DNA of 9,553 bases from Gammaproteobacteria bacterium (GCA_016764035.1 JAESSQ010000104.1:1-9553), one strand, 5' to 3'; positions 1-7,749 are shown, numbered from the stretch's first letter. The notes: generated by a model not told the origin, from the sequence alone. Numbers and translations: made by a program.

Positions 1-268
1 GCGCAGTTAGTAAAGCATGTAATTCAGATGTGTTAAACCATATGCCTGGTAGCTCAAACGGATGCTCGCTTTGTGTATCGTAAACGTAACCATTGTGTTC
101 CCGCTGATAAGTAATCGGCGCATCCAGAAACAGTCGCATATGTTCAATAATACGTTTCGCGGTTGCTTTGGCGCATTCGAGCTCTTCTAAAATTTTAGCC
201 ATCGAAACAGGATGCCTGCTTCTGCTAAGCAAGCCATGTAATGCATAGATGCGGTCAAATTTGTCCAT
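1..268 (-). CDS. WYL/YafY-type helix-turn-helix transcriptional regulator (N-terminal part)
   Basis: Reading the minus strand from the ATG at 268-266 gives 89 intact codons that run off the window's left edge, so the C-terminal part is missing. The protein begins MDKFDRIYALHGLLSRSRHP, followed by a winged helix-turn-helix of the HTH_11/DeoR-like kind (about residues 4-55). The segment ELECAKATAKRIIEHMR looks like the recognition helix. After this comes the stretch FELPGIWFNTSELHALL (about 71-87), which in this family leads into the WYL domain, a ligand- or nucleic-acid-sensing module. The WYL domain itself is not visible. Such proteins are usually DNA-binding regulators. Some control defence or DNA-repair genes, but nothing here shows a target. 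No Shine-Dalgarno sequence precedes the ATG. The gene is divergent from xseA. Confidence 0.8.
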   Translation of the reverse strand, partial: MDKFDRIYALHGLLSRSRHPVSMAKILEELECAKATAKRIIEHMRLFLDAPITYQREHNGYVYDTQSEHPFELPGIWFNTSELHALLTA

Positions 269-425
269 AATTGTTTATGTTTTAGCTATACCACCCTGTT
301 ATCGTTTCATTTTTTGCATCGTTATTTTACTGCGGCGTGAATGCTTCAATATTATACGAACAGTTACTGCACGTGTATTAACAATACCTTAGTAAGAATA
401 CCTTTTTTTGTGGTTAAATCACATC
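269..425. promoter_or_regulatory. Divergent intergenic region between the WYL regulator and xseA, with overlapping candidate -10 boxes
   Basis: This spacer must hold promoters for both genes. On the plus strand TATTAT (350-355) could be a -10 box with TTTACT (326-331) as -35, 18 bp apart. On the minus strand the same bases read TATAAT (complement of 351-356), a perfect -10 with only a poor -35. If both are used, polymerase binding would be mutually exclusive and the regulator could also influence xseA. These are consensus matches by eye only. Confidence 0.3.
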
Positions 426-1790
426 ATGTTATCCAAGACTAAAAACGACATATTTAGTGTCAGTGCTTTAAACCGATCTGTCGCTAACTTGCTAGAAAGT
501 GAGTTTGCCTGGATTTGGGTGGAAGGTGAAATTTCTAACCTGGCACAGCCAGCATCTGGGCATATTTATTTCAGTTTGAAAGATAGTAACGCACAGGTTA
601 GTTGTGCGATGTTTAAGGGGCGAAACAGGACGCTTAAATTTCTGCCCGAGAACGGTAATCAAGTACTGGTGCGCGCCAAGGTTAGTCTTTACCAGCCACG
701 TGGCAACTACCAACTGATTGTCGACCGTATGGAAGAAGCAGGTGATGGTGCTTTGCGCCGTCAGTTTGAAGCCTTAAAAACCAAACTTGCTGGTGCCGGT
801 CTTTTCGACGAGACAACAAAACAAGCGATACCTGAGTTACCTGAATCTATTGGTATCATAACCTCGAAAACAGGCGCGGCGATTCATGATGTGCTGAGTG
901 TTATTAAGCGACGATTTCCTTCCATTCCTATAAAGTTGTTTGCTGTGCCTGTTCAGGGCCATGCATCCGCACCAGCCATTTGTAACGCGATTAAATGCAT
1001 CGACGAGCACGTGGCTGCCGGCGAGCTACAATGTGATGTCATTTTACTGGTACGTGGTGGTGGTTCGCTGGAAGACTTATGGTCGTTTAATGAGGAAAGC
1101 GTGGCACAGGCTATTTTCGACTGTAGCATTCCTATCGTCAGTGGCATCGGCCACGAAGTCGATGTAACCATTGCTGTCTATGTTGCCGACTTCCGCGCTG
1201 CCACGCCAACAGCGGCAGCTGAAGCAGTTACGCCAGATGGCGACACTTGGTTACAGTCTTTCGACTGGTATCAGCGACGCTTACAGCAGATGATGGAAAA
1301 CAAAGTGGAACGCCATCATGAACAGCTGCAATGGTTACAGCGTCGTTTGAAACAACAACACCCAAAAAACCAGATACGCCTTTCTATGATGCGCACCAAT
1401 GAACTAATCAAACGTTTGCTTCGTTCTCGTCACGCTCTGCTGACAACGCGTCAAAATAAACTGGCAACGCATAAAGCTAAACTTTTCGCCCATAACCCCT
1501 TGCTATTATTAACGCAAAAACAACAAGCAGTACAATATTTAACCGCCCGACTGCAACAGACGACCGTGAACTTATTCGCACACAAAAAATCACAATTAGG
1601 TAATACGGCCAGAACGTTACACGCCATCAGCCCATTACAGACGCTTGAACGTGGTTATTCAATTACCCTCAATCGCTCAGGTAAGGCCGTTACCTCTATT
1701 GAGCAAATAAAAATCGATGATAAAATCGAAACCCGACTAGCTAACGGAAGCATTTTCAGCCATGTGGAATCTCTTATCGAATCCGATTAA
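426..1790 (+). CDS. xseA: Exodeoxyribonuclease VII large subunit
   Basis: XseA is the catalytic large subunit of exonuclease VII, a cytoplasmic enzyme that degrades single-stranded DNA from both ends. It works with several copies of the small subunit XseB, which is not in this window. The 454 residues match the usual length (456 in E. coli). An N-terminal OB-fold (about 10-105) contains QPASGHIYFSLKD. The catalytic domain follows, with GIITSKTGAAIHD (D155), VRGGGSLEDLWSFNEE (R210) and SGIGHEVDVTI (H243, D246), matching the E. coli catalytic D155, R205, H238 and D241. A long glutamine- and arginine-rich region (about 280-400) is the expected coiled-coil XseB-binding part. The ATG at 426 was chosen because it aligns with the E. 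coli N-terminus. A TTG at 408 in the same frame, behind a weak purine run (394-398), would add six residues and cannot be excluded. V251 replaces an Asp in the E. coli sequence. Confidence 0.96.
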   Translation: MLSKTKNDIFSVSALNRSVANLLESEFAWIWVEGEISNLAQPASGHIYFSLKDSNAQVSCAMFKGRNRTLKFLPENGNQVLVRAKVSLYQPRGNYQLIVDRMEEAGDGALRRQFEALKTKLAGAGLFDETTKQAIPELPESIGIITSKTGAAIHDVLSVIKRRFPSIPIKLFAVPVQGHASAPAICNAIKCIDEHVAAGELQCDVILLVRGGGSLEDLWSFNEESVAQAIFDCSIPIVSGIGHEVDVTIAVYVADFRAATPTAAAEAVTPDGDTWLQSFDWYQRRLQQMMENKVERHHEQLQWLQRRLKQQHPKNQIRLSMMRTNELIKRLLRSRHALLTTRQNKLATHKAKLFAHNPLLLLTQKQQAVQYLTARLQQTTVNLFAHKKSQLGNTARTLHAISPLQTLERGYSITLNRSGKAVTSIEQIKIDDKIETRLANGSIFSHVESLIESD

Positions 1791-2817
1791 CTTCAAAGCT
1801 CGCGTATTATGTATCGGTCTTTGTATTTTGTTTATTTGCCTACCAGGTAACCGCCTCTATGCTGAAGGTAGTAACAAAATAAACGTTAATACGTCCTCTT
1901 ACGAAGATATTAAAATCAACCTTACACACACCTTAAGTGGTGTTGTACCCGCCGCACAAGATAGCGATATTAGCGCGCAGATTAGCGCCATCATTTCCGT
2001 GTTTCATGTTGATACCGGACATGAAGTCAAAAAAAATGATCTGCTGGTTTCATTAGGTTGCCGTAAAAATACACTCAAGCTTAAGCAGGCTGACGCCATT
2101 CTCAAGGCTGAAAATGTACAATTGAATCACGCCATCACACAATTTAATCAGGCAAAAAAATTAAACAAACAGGGCAATATTTCAAAACAACTGTATAACC
2201 AACGTGAAGCCGAAGAACATCGGTTGATAGCCACACACGAAAATAAAAAAGCCGCACGCGAACTGGCACAGATTAACGTCGACCATTGCCAGGTCAAAGC
2301 CCCTTACGATGGTTACATCACGCAACGTCATGCCAGCATCGGTGAACTTACTCAGTCGGGCACGGTATTGTTACATCTTGTCTCGAAAACAAACGATACC
2401 GTCGAGGTAAAAATAAACCATGGTTTATTCGACAGTTTTACACAAGGGGAAAACCACCAGTTTATCTACGACAGCAAGTCCTACGCGCTAGAAATTAAAT
2501 ATATCGTACCCATCCTTGACAAAAAAACACGTACTCATATCGCAAGGTTAAATTTCATTAATGAGCATGCGGTTACTGGCAGTATAGGTAAGGTTAAATG
2601 GCAAGAAGCTCTGACCTCGATACCGTCCCGTTTTATCGTATTACGCGATAAAAAACTCGGCATTATGATTGCGGACAATGGCATCGCAAAATTTATTAAA
2701 ATAGAAAATGCAGATGAAGGCCAACCCGCACAAATCACCTTAGATGATGCAACGCAAATTATTACTAAAGGTCGTTTTAATGTTAGAGACGGAGACGCTA
2801 TCATTGTTAAGCCTTAA
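1762..2817 (+). CDS. Periplasmic adaptor (membrane-fusion protein, HlyD/AcrA type) of an RND efflux system
   Basis: This 351-residue protein should bridge the inner-membrane pump encoded just downstream to an outer-membrane channel. It starts with a signal peptide: basic residues near position 12, a hydrophobic core (about 15-28) and a likely signal peptidase I site after RLYA (residue 34). No lipobox is seen, so it is probably not a lipoprotein. The first lipoyl half (about 60-98) carries VDTGHEVKKNDLLVSLG. An alpha-helical hairpin (about 102-170) follows. The second lipoyl half carries VKAPYDGYITQRHASIGEL (178-196). Beta-barrel and membrane-proximal domains complete the chain. C100 and C176 sit at the two junctions between lipoyl halves and hairpin and may form a disulfide. 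The ATG overlaps the end of xseA by 29 bp and has GGAAG (1746-1750) 11 nt upstream, suggesting co-transcription. The substrate is unknown. Confidence 0.92.
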   Translation: MWNLLSNPINFKARVLCIGLCILFICLPGNRLYAEGSNKINVNTSSYEDIKINLTHTLSGVVPAAQDSDISAQISAIISVFHVDTGHEVKKNDLLVSLGCRKNTLKLKQADAILKAENVQLNHAITQFNQAKKLNKQGNISKQLYNQREAEEHRLIATHENKKAARELAQINVDHCQVKAPYDGYITQRHASIGELTQSGTVLLHLVSKTNDTVEVKINHGLFDSFTQGENHQFIYDSKSYALEIKYIVPILDKKTRTHIARLNFINEHAVTGSIGKVKWQEALTSIPSRFIVLRDKKLGIMIADNGIAKFIKIENADEGQPAQITLDDATQIITKGRFNVRDGDAIIVKP

Positions 2818-2891
2818 ACCTGCTCATTTAATCCAAAATTACACAACACTGATCATTGATGTTTTTCTATTGCATGTTTCTTTATAAATAA

Positions 2892-5800
2892 ATGTATCAA
2901 CGCTTACTGCAAAACCATGTACTGGCTAACCTGTTTTTTATACTGGTTCTTATTCTCGGCACGGTTAGTTATATAAACTTACCGCGCGAACAGGACCCGA
3001 CGATTAATTTTAACTGGATTCAAATAACCACAAGCTTGCCAGGTGCTTCTGCTAGCGATATTGAAAAACGCATTACCGATCCTCTTGAAGATGTTATTCG
3101 AGGAATCTCGGATATAAAGTTTGTCTCCAGCAACAGTCGCGAAGGCATCTCCAATATATTGGTACGATTTAATAACCTTTCAGAACGTACTTTCGATAAA
3201 CGCATCGCCGATCTACGTCGTGAGATTCAAAATAAACAAGATGACTTACCTGATGAAGCCAATACGCCTTTCATCTTTGAGATAACCACCGACAACGCAT
3301 ACCCCACAGCATCATTAGTCGCTATCTCAGCAGCCAGCGATGAAAATCTTCGTGTGCAATCGGAGCGAATAAAAAAACAACTGGAAAATATTAAAGGTAC
3401 AGACCGTGTTCTCACAACCGCACTGGCTGACCCTGAACTGCAGGTATTTTTCGACCCACAAAAGCTACAACATTACGCTATAAAACCCAGTGATTTAGCG
3501 GACACGATTCGAAGTTATTATCAGGACACTTCCGCAGGTAGTTTACAAGTACAGTCTGAAGAATGGTTTATTCGATTACGTGGCGCGAGTGCATCTCCGG
3601 TAACGCTCGGCAAGCTGCCGATACTTACCGCTAAGGGCAATGTGCCGTTAAGTGAAGTCGCCGAAATCAAACGTGGCAGAGAAAAACCCAGACAACGGGT
3701 TAGTTATAACGATCAACCTAGCGTGTTGTTTGCCATCACAAAAAAATCCAAAGCCAATACCCTGGACCTTGTCGAAAGACTCAACACTTTTATCGCCGAA
3801 AGAAACCTTTACAGTGACCATACCGGTGTGCATCTGATACTCATCGACGACGCCACTGAAATTACTAAAAAGTCGCTTAATGTCATGCAGACCAACGCGC
3901 TTGTCGGCTTATTTTTTGTGCTGCTCGTTACCTGGCTTTTTATGGGCATTAAGATTGCCTTTTTAACCAGTATTGGCATCCCCTTTATTCTGGCGGGTAC
4001 GTTCTGGGTAATCAGTCTGGTCGATCAAACGCTTAATATTATGGTTTTACTTGGCGTGGTTATTTCACTAGGTATGTTGGTCGATGATGCCGTTGTGGTC
4101 GTCGAAGCCATCTACAAACGTCTGGCAAAAGGCGCTGACCGCCTTACCGCCTGCATTGGCGCACTCAACGAGGTCGCCATACCCGTTACCACTGCAGTAC
4201 TCACCACCATGTCAGCCTTTTTACCTTTAGTGTTAATGCCAGGCATCATGGGGCAATTTATGATGGTGGTACCCCTGGTCGTCTCTATTGGCCTGGCGAT
4301 TAGTCTGATCGAAGCATTCTGGATGTTACCGGCACACATTATTGCGATGAAAACAGATTTCAAGCAGCCATCAAAAATGCAGCTATGGCGTCAACGATTC
4401 ACCCATCGCCTACAAATAACCTATATACGCAGTTTAATTAAAGTTATGCGTTACCCTAAACGTGCGATGGTTCTTATTGTTCTACCCTTTTTCCTGGCTA
4501 TCGCATCTATTGCGGCAGAAATGGTTGAAGTAGATTTTTTTGCCAGTGACCCTATCCGTAAGTTTTATGTCAATATCGAAATGCCCCCAGGTACAACCCT
4601 GGAAGACACGCTCGACACCACGTTAAAAATTGAGAAAGTAGCACGCAGTTTATTAAGCGACGAAGAAACGCGCGCACTGGTCAGCTATGCTGGCCAAATG
4701 TTTACTGAAACCGAACCTTTTTTTGGCAACAGTTATGGTCAGATTCTTATTAGTCTACAACCCGATAGCACCGGCAATTACCGACATGTCGATTTGGTGC
4801 TCGATGAAATGCGCAGTGTCATCACTGATCATCCTGGGCCCATAAATATTTCTTTTTTTCGTCTCGCCGGTGGCCCGCCAACAGCAAAACCTATCAGTAT
4901 AAAAGTACGTGGCGATAATCTTTCTCAAATACAAAACGCCACCGAAGCGTTGAAGAATATCTTACGTGACATTCCAGCAATAAAAGACATTACCGATGAT
5001 GCTAGCAAAGGACGAAACGAGCTTAATCTGGTATTTAATACGTTCGCTATTCAAAACAGTGGCTTAACACCCTCTGATATTGCACGCAATATACGCCTGC
5101 TGGTCGATGGCGAAGTTGTAGCCTCGATGCAACATATGGGTGAAGAGCTAAAAGTACGGGTAAAAGCTAAACAACGCGATATTCACACCGTCGACGCGCT
5201 GCTGTATACACAAATCACCTTACCCAATGGCGACACGCGCCCCCTTGGTTACTTTCTCGATAACGAAACCACGGCTGGACCGGGTAATATTCGACACTAC
5301 AATTATCGCCGTGCTATCACTGTTGAGGCTGACCTCGATACTAACCAGATGAACACCGTAGAAGCCAATACGTTAATAAAGGAAAACTGGTTAAAAATAG
5401 CGGATCAATTTAGCGAAAATGACTTGAATTTTAGCGGGCAACTCGACGACATCGAAGAAAGCATTAACGCTATGTTTATCTTATTGCTGTTTGGCGTCAT
5501 GCTTATCTACGCCATTCTCGGCACACAATTTAAAAGTTACTTTCAACCTTTAATTATCTTATCAACCGTGCCCATGGCATTTACCGGCGTTACCTTGGGA
5601 CTATTACTTACCAACAACCCGTTAAGCCTGTACACCTTGTATGGGGTTGTAGCGCTCGCAGGCATTGCTGTCAATGCTGCCATCGTGCTTATTTCGGCCG
5701 CCAATACGCGACTACAAGATGGCATGAGCATTACACATGCGACTGTATATGCCGCCAGGCGTCGTGTTATCCCCATTCTAATAACCACCTTAACCACTAT

Positions 5801-5972
5801 TGCCGGGCTTTCTTCACTGGCAATGGGACTGGGTGGGAAATCTTTGATATGGGGGCCTGTTGCCACAGCTATCGTTTGTGGACTAGCGTTTTCAAGCCTA
5901 CTAACGCTGTTTGCCATTCCTTTACTGTTTCGTTTGTTTGTCAGTGAACCAGAGCGCAAAAAACTTATCTAA
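2892..5972 (+). CDS. RND-family efflux pump, inner-membrane permease
   Basis: This 1026-residue protein has the full RND layout. There is one N-terminal membrane helix (about 11-30), a periplasmic porter loop containing LPREQDPTINFNWIQI, five helices (about 333-480), a helix near 522-542, a second large loop, and five final helices (about 859-1012). The pair D398-D399 in GMLVDDAVVVVEAI is the proton-relay pair equivalent to AcrB D407/D408. R958 and T965 match AcrB R971 and T978. The transmembrane lysine of AcrB (K940) is replaced by N928 in GIAVNAAIVLI, as in a recognised subgroup of RND proteins. The start is fixed because an in-frame TAA lies directly before the ATG; there is no clear Shine-Dalgarno sequence. 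It lies 74 bp after the adaptor gene and forms a two-gene pump unit with it. Substrate class cannot be read from the sequence; metal-pump (CusA) identity is not supported by anything I recognise. Confidence 0.95.
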   Translation: MYQRLLQNHVLANLFFILVLILGTVSYINLPREQDPTINFNWIQITTSLPGASASDIEKRITDPLEDVIRGISDIKFVSSNSREGISNILVRFNNLSERTFDKRIADLRREIQNKQDDLPDEANTPFIFEITTDNAYPTASLVAISAASDENLRVQSERIKKQLENIKGTDRVLTTALADPELQVFFDPQKLQHYAIKPSDLADTIRSYYQDTSAGSLQVQSEEWFIRLRGASASPVTLGKLPILTAKGNVPLSEVAEIKRGREKPRQRVSYNDQPSVLFAITKKSKANTLDLVERLNTFIAERNLYSDHTGVHLILIDDATEITKKSLNVMQTNALVGLFFVLLVTWLFMGIKIAFLTSIGIPFILAGTFWVISLVDQTLNIMVLLGVVISLGMLVDDAVVVVEAIYKRLAKGADRLTACIGALNEVAIPVTTAVLTTMSAFLPLVLMPGIMGQFMMVVPLVVSIGLAISLIEAFWMLPAHIIAMKTDFKQPSKMQLWRQRFTHRLQITYIRSLIKVMRYPKRAMVLIVLPFFLAIASIAAEMVEVDFFASDPIRKFYVNIEMPPGTTLEDTLDTTLKIEKVARSLLSDEETRALVSYAGQMFTETEPFFGNSYGQILISLQPDSTGNYRHVDLVLDEMRSVITDHPGPINISFFRLAGGPPTAKPISIKVRGDNLSQIQNATEALKNILRDIPAIKDITDDASKGRNELNLVFNTFAIQNSGLTPSDIARNIRLLVDGEVVASMQHMGEELKVRVKAKQRDIHTVDALLYTQITLPNGDTRPLGYFLDNETTAGPGNIRHYNYRRAITVEADLDTNQMNTVEANTLIKENWLKIADQFSENDLNFSGQLDDIEESINAMFILLLFGVMLIYAILGTQFKSYFQPLIILSTVPMAFTGVTLGLLLTNNPLSLYTLYGVVALAGIAVNAAIVLISAANTRLQDGMSITHATVYAARRRVIPILITTLTTIAGLSSLAMGLGGKSLIWGPVATAIVCGLAFSSLLTLFAIPLLFRLFVSEPERKKLI

Positions 5973-6195
5973 AGACACATAAATTACTATTATTTATAGT
6001 AAAACGATTCATTCTATAATATATATAATCAGATACAGTGGCTAACTGGTGAATATGATATATCCTTAAAATTTGCAATGTATGGTCATTCTGTGGTAAA
6101 AAGTCGCTCGCATTATTGCGTACCAAACAAATTTATTTAGTAAGCTGTTGATTTTTAATAAATTTATATAAAAAAATAAAGTATTGGAGTTATAA
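5973..6195 (+). promoter_or_regulatory. AT-rich dksA leader with candidate sigma-70 promoter, inverted repeats and Shine-Dalgarno
   Basis: This 223-bp spacer contains no gene I can support. A candidate promoter is TTGCAA (6073-6078), 18 bp, TAAAAA (6097-6102), directly followed by the GC-rich GTCGCTCGC (6103-6111). A GC-rich discriminator is typical of promoters repressed by ppGpp and DksA, and E. coli dksA is known to be autorepressed. Between that promoter and the gene lies a perfect 9-bp inverted repeat, AAATTTATT (6129-6137) and AATAAATTT (6157-6165), with a 19-nt spacer. A 7-bp AT-only-loop hairpin (TTACTAT/ATAGTAA, 5984-6002) follows the pump gene, but no T-tract follows it. The ribosome site GGAG (6186-6189) lies 6 nt before the ATG and fixes the dksA start. 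Confidence 0.4.
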
Positions 6196-6630
6196 ATGGC
6201 AAATTCAGCGCCAAATCAAAACCGGGTGTTTACGCCTTATAAAGAAAAGAAGGGCGAAGACTACATGAGTGAAGGTCAGGTTAAACACTTCACCGACATT
6301 CTCGATGCCTGGAAAATAGAATTGATGTCGGAAGTTGATCGTACTGTCGATCATATGAAAGAGGAAGCCGCTAACTTCCCGGACCCAGCAGACCGTGCCA
6401 CGCAAGAAGAAGAATTTAGTCTTGAACTACGCACACGTGATCGTGAACGCAAGTTAATCAAAAAAATTGACGACACCATACAACTGATGAGCAACGGCGA
6501 ATACGGTTACTGTGACACCTGCGGCGTTGAAATTGGTTTGCGTCGGATGGAAGCACGTCCAACCGCAACACAATGTATCGACTGCAAAAGCCTGGATGAG
6601 ATAAAAGAAAAACAAACACGCGGAAAATAA
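6196..6630 (+). CDS. dksA: RNA polymerase-binding transcription factor DksA
   Basis: DksA enters the secondary channel of RNA polymerase and, with ppGpp, represses rRNA promoters and activates amino-acid biosynthesis promoters. The 144-residue product (151 in E. coli) has every hallmark. A coiled coil (about 28-100) has its tip at NFPDPAD, where D63 and D66 correspond to the functional D71 and D74 of E. coli. Then comes the near-invariant EEEFSLELRTRDRERKLIKK (71-90). A C4 zinc finger is formed by C106, C109, C127 and C130 in YCDTCGVEIGLRR and CIDCK. The N-terminal tail before PYKEKKGEDYM is shorter than in E. coli and unlike it, as is common. A strong Shine-Dalgarno (GGAG) supports this start. 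The gene is followed by an intrinsic terminator and then gluQRS. Confidence 0.98.
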   Translation: MANSAPNQNRVFTPYKEKKGEDYMSEGQVKHFTDILDAWKIELMSEVDRTVDHMKEEAANFPDPADRATQEEEFSLELRTRDRERKLIKKIDDTIQLMSNGEYGYCDTCGVEIGLRRMEARPTATQCIDCKSLDEIKEKQTRGK

Positions 6631-6670
6631 TTTCGACAATGTAATGGTTAACGCCAATAGCACAGCAAAG

Positions 6671-6699
6671 AAGCCGGTATATGTATATCGGCTTTTTTT
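6671..6699 (+). terminator. Rho-independent terminator between dksA and gluQRS
   Basis: AAGCCG (6671-6676) pairs with CGGCTT (6689-6694), and the stem continues through the AT-rich interior (GTATATGTATAT). A run of seven T residues (6693-6699), whose first two bases belong to the stem, completes a textbook terminator 40 bp after the dksA stop. Because gluQRS follows in the same direction 73 bp later, this hairpin probably ends most dksA transcripts and lets a fraction read into gluQRS, as reported for Shigella flexneri. Confidence 0.88.
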
Positions 6700-6714
6700 A
6701 TGGTTTGTCAATAA

Positions 6715-6740
6715 AGGTATGTGCTGCCATTGTGATACCT
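6715..6740. repeat. Inverted repeat AGGTAT-N14-ATACCT in the gluQRS leader
   Basis: AGGTAT (6715-6720) and ATACCT (6735-6740) are perfect inverted copies whose equivalent bases are spaced about two helical turns apart. It lies between the terminator and the gluQRS start, so it could be an operator or an RNA hairpin, or chance. Confidence 0.3.
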
Positions 6741-6772
6741 ACCGAAACTATGTATTTAATAAATAAACCTTA

Positions 6773-7696
6773 ATGACCAATACTAATACCACCCTTTACA
6801 AAGGCCGCTTTGCACCATCGCCAACAGGCGCTGTTCATTTCGGAACACTCGTTGCTGCCGTTGCTAGCTATCTTCAGGCAAAAACAAATAATGGCGAATG
6901 GTTGATACGCATAGAAGATGTAGACATAACACGTAAAATTAAACATGCCGACAGCGCTATTCTTAACACCCTTGAAGCGTTTAGTTTCGAATGGCATGAT
7001 GAGGTCATCTATCAGTCGAAACGCACGCCATACTACCTTGAGGCATTACACCAGCTGGATTTAAAGTCACTGACCTTTGCCTGTAGCTGTTCACGCAAAC
7101 AACTAGCCGAAACAAACACGAATGTTTACCCTGGCACCTGTCGTGGAAAGTCACTGCCTGAACAAAACGAACATGCGGTGCGCCTTTTCGCAAAGGATAT
7201 CAATATAAGCTATAACGACGCGATTATGGGGCTGCAGACACAAAACATCCAACAGCAATGCGGTGATTTTATTATCAAACGCCGTGATGGTTTATTCGCC
7301 TATCAATTAGCTGTGGTTGTAGATGATGCCTTACAAGGCATTACAGAAGTCGTGCGCGGGTGCGACTTGCTTGACTCAACACCGCGCCAGATTTACCTGC
7401 AACAATTACTCAATTACCCAACACCCAATTATTGCCATTTACCACTTGTCGTTGACAAAGCAGGCAATAAAATCAGTAAGTCAGATAGCAACGCTAAAAT
7501 AAGTCTTAAATGTAAAGAGAAAATATTATTCGATGCGCTGATTTTTTTAGGGCAACAACCACCTGCTGATTTGATCGAATCGGACATTCACAATATCTGG
7601 CATTGGGCAATATCACACTGGCAACTAAACCAGGTTCCTCAAGAAAAGAACGTGCCACAAAAAAAGAAAGCTAACCGCGCACCTAATACAGCCTGA
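6773..7696 (+). CDS. gluQRS: Glutamyl-Q tRNA(Asp) synthetase
   Basis: GluQRS activates glutamate with ATP and attaches it to the queuosine at wobble position 34 of tRNA-Asp. It is a paralogue of glutamyl-tRNA synthetase lacking the anticodon-binding half. The 307 residues fit the family (about 300). The adenylate site begins GRFAPSPTGAVHFGTL (11-26), a HIGH-type motif. RIEDVD (46-51) follows. The zinc site consists of C104, C106, Y119 and C123 (ACSCSRK, YPGTCRGK). GDFIIKRRDGLFAYQLAVVV (164-183) and VVRGCDLLDSTPRQ (193-206) are typical of the catalytic core. KISKS (233-237) is the KMSKS-type loop. The last 20 or so residues form a lysine-rich tail of unknown role. An in-frame TAA lies two codons upstream of the ATG, so the start is secure although no good Shine-Dalgarno is visible. 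The gene follows dksA, a common gammaproteobacterial arrangement. Confidence 0.96.
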   Translation: MTNTNTTLYKGRFAPSPTGAVHFGTLVAAVASYLQAKTNNGEWLIRIEDVDITRKIKHADSAILNTLEAFSFEWHDEVIYQSKRTPYYLEALHQLDLKSLTFACSCSRKQLAETNTNVYPGTCRGKSLPEQNEHAVRLFAKDINISYNDAIMGLQTQNIQQQCGDFIIKRRDGLFAYQLAVVVDDALQGITEVVRGCDLLDSTPRQIYLQQLLNYPTPNYCHLPLVVDKAGNKISKSDSNAKISLKCKEKILFDALIFLGQQPPADLIESDIHNIWHWAISHWQLNQVPQEKNVPQKKKANRAPNTA

Positions 7697-7749
7697 TTAG
7701 ATAGAAACGACGAACCATCGACGTTACAATTAACATTGTGTATACAACC

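Noticed and set aside
2818..2891. Spacer between adaptor and pump genes, examined for a promoter or small gene
   Set aside because: No convincing -35/-10 pair, hairpin with T-tract or open frame; TTGATG near 2860 lacks a properly spaced -10.
5543..5959. 138-codon minus-strand frame
   Set aside because: It lies wholly inside the conserved C-terminal coding region of the RND pump, and its sequence resembles no protein; it is an antisense shadow.
5984..6002. 7-bp inverted repeat just after the pump gene, considered as a terminator
   Set aside because: The stem is nearly all A/T and no T-tract follows on the plus strand, so it is unlikely to terminate transcription by itself.
6454..6711. 85-codon minus-strand frame across the end of dksA and its terminator
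   Set aside because: It runs antisense to the conserved DksA zinc finger and through the terminator stem; no supporting ribosome site or recognisable motif.
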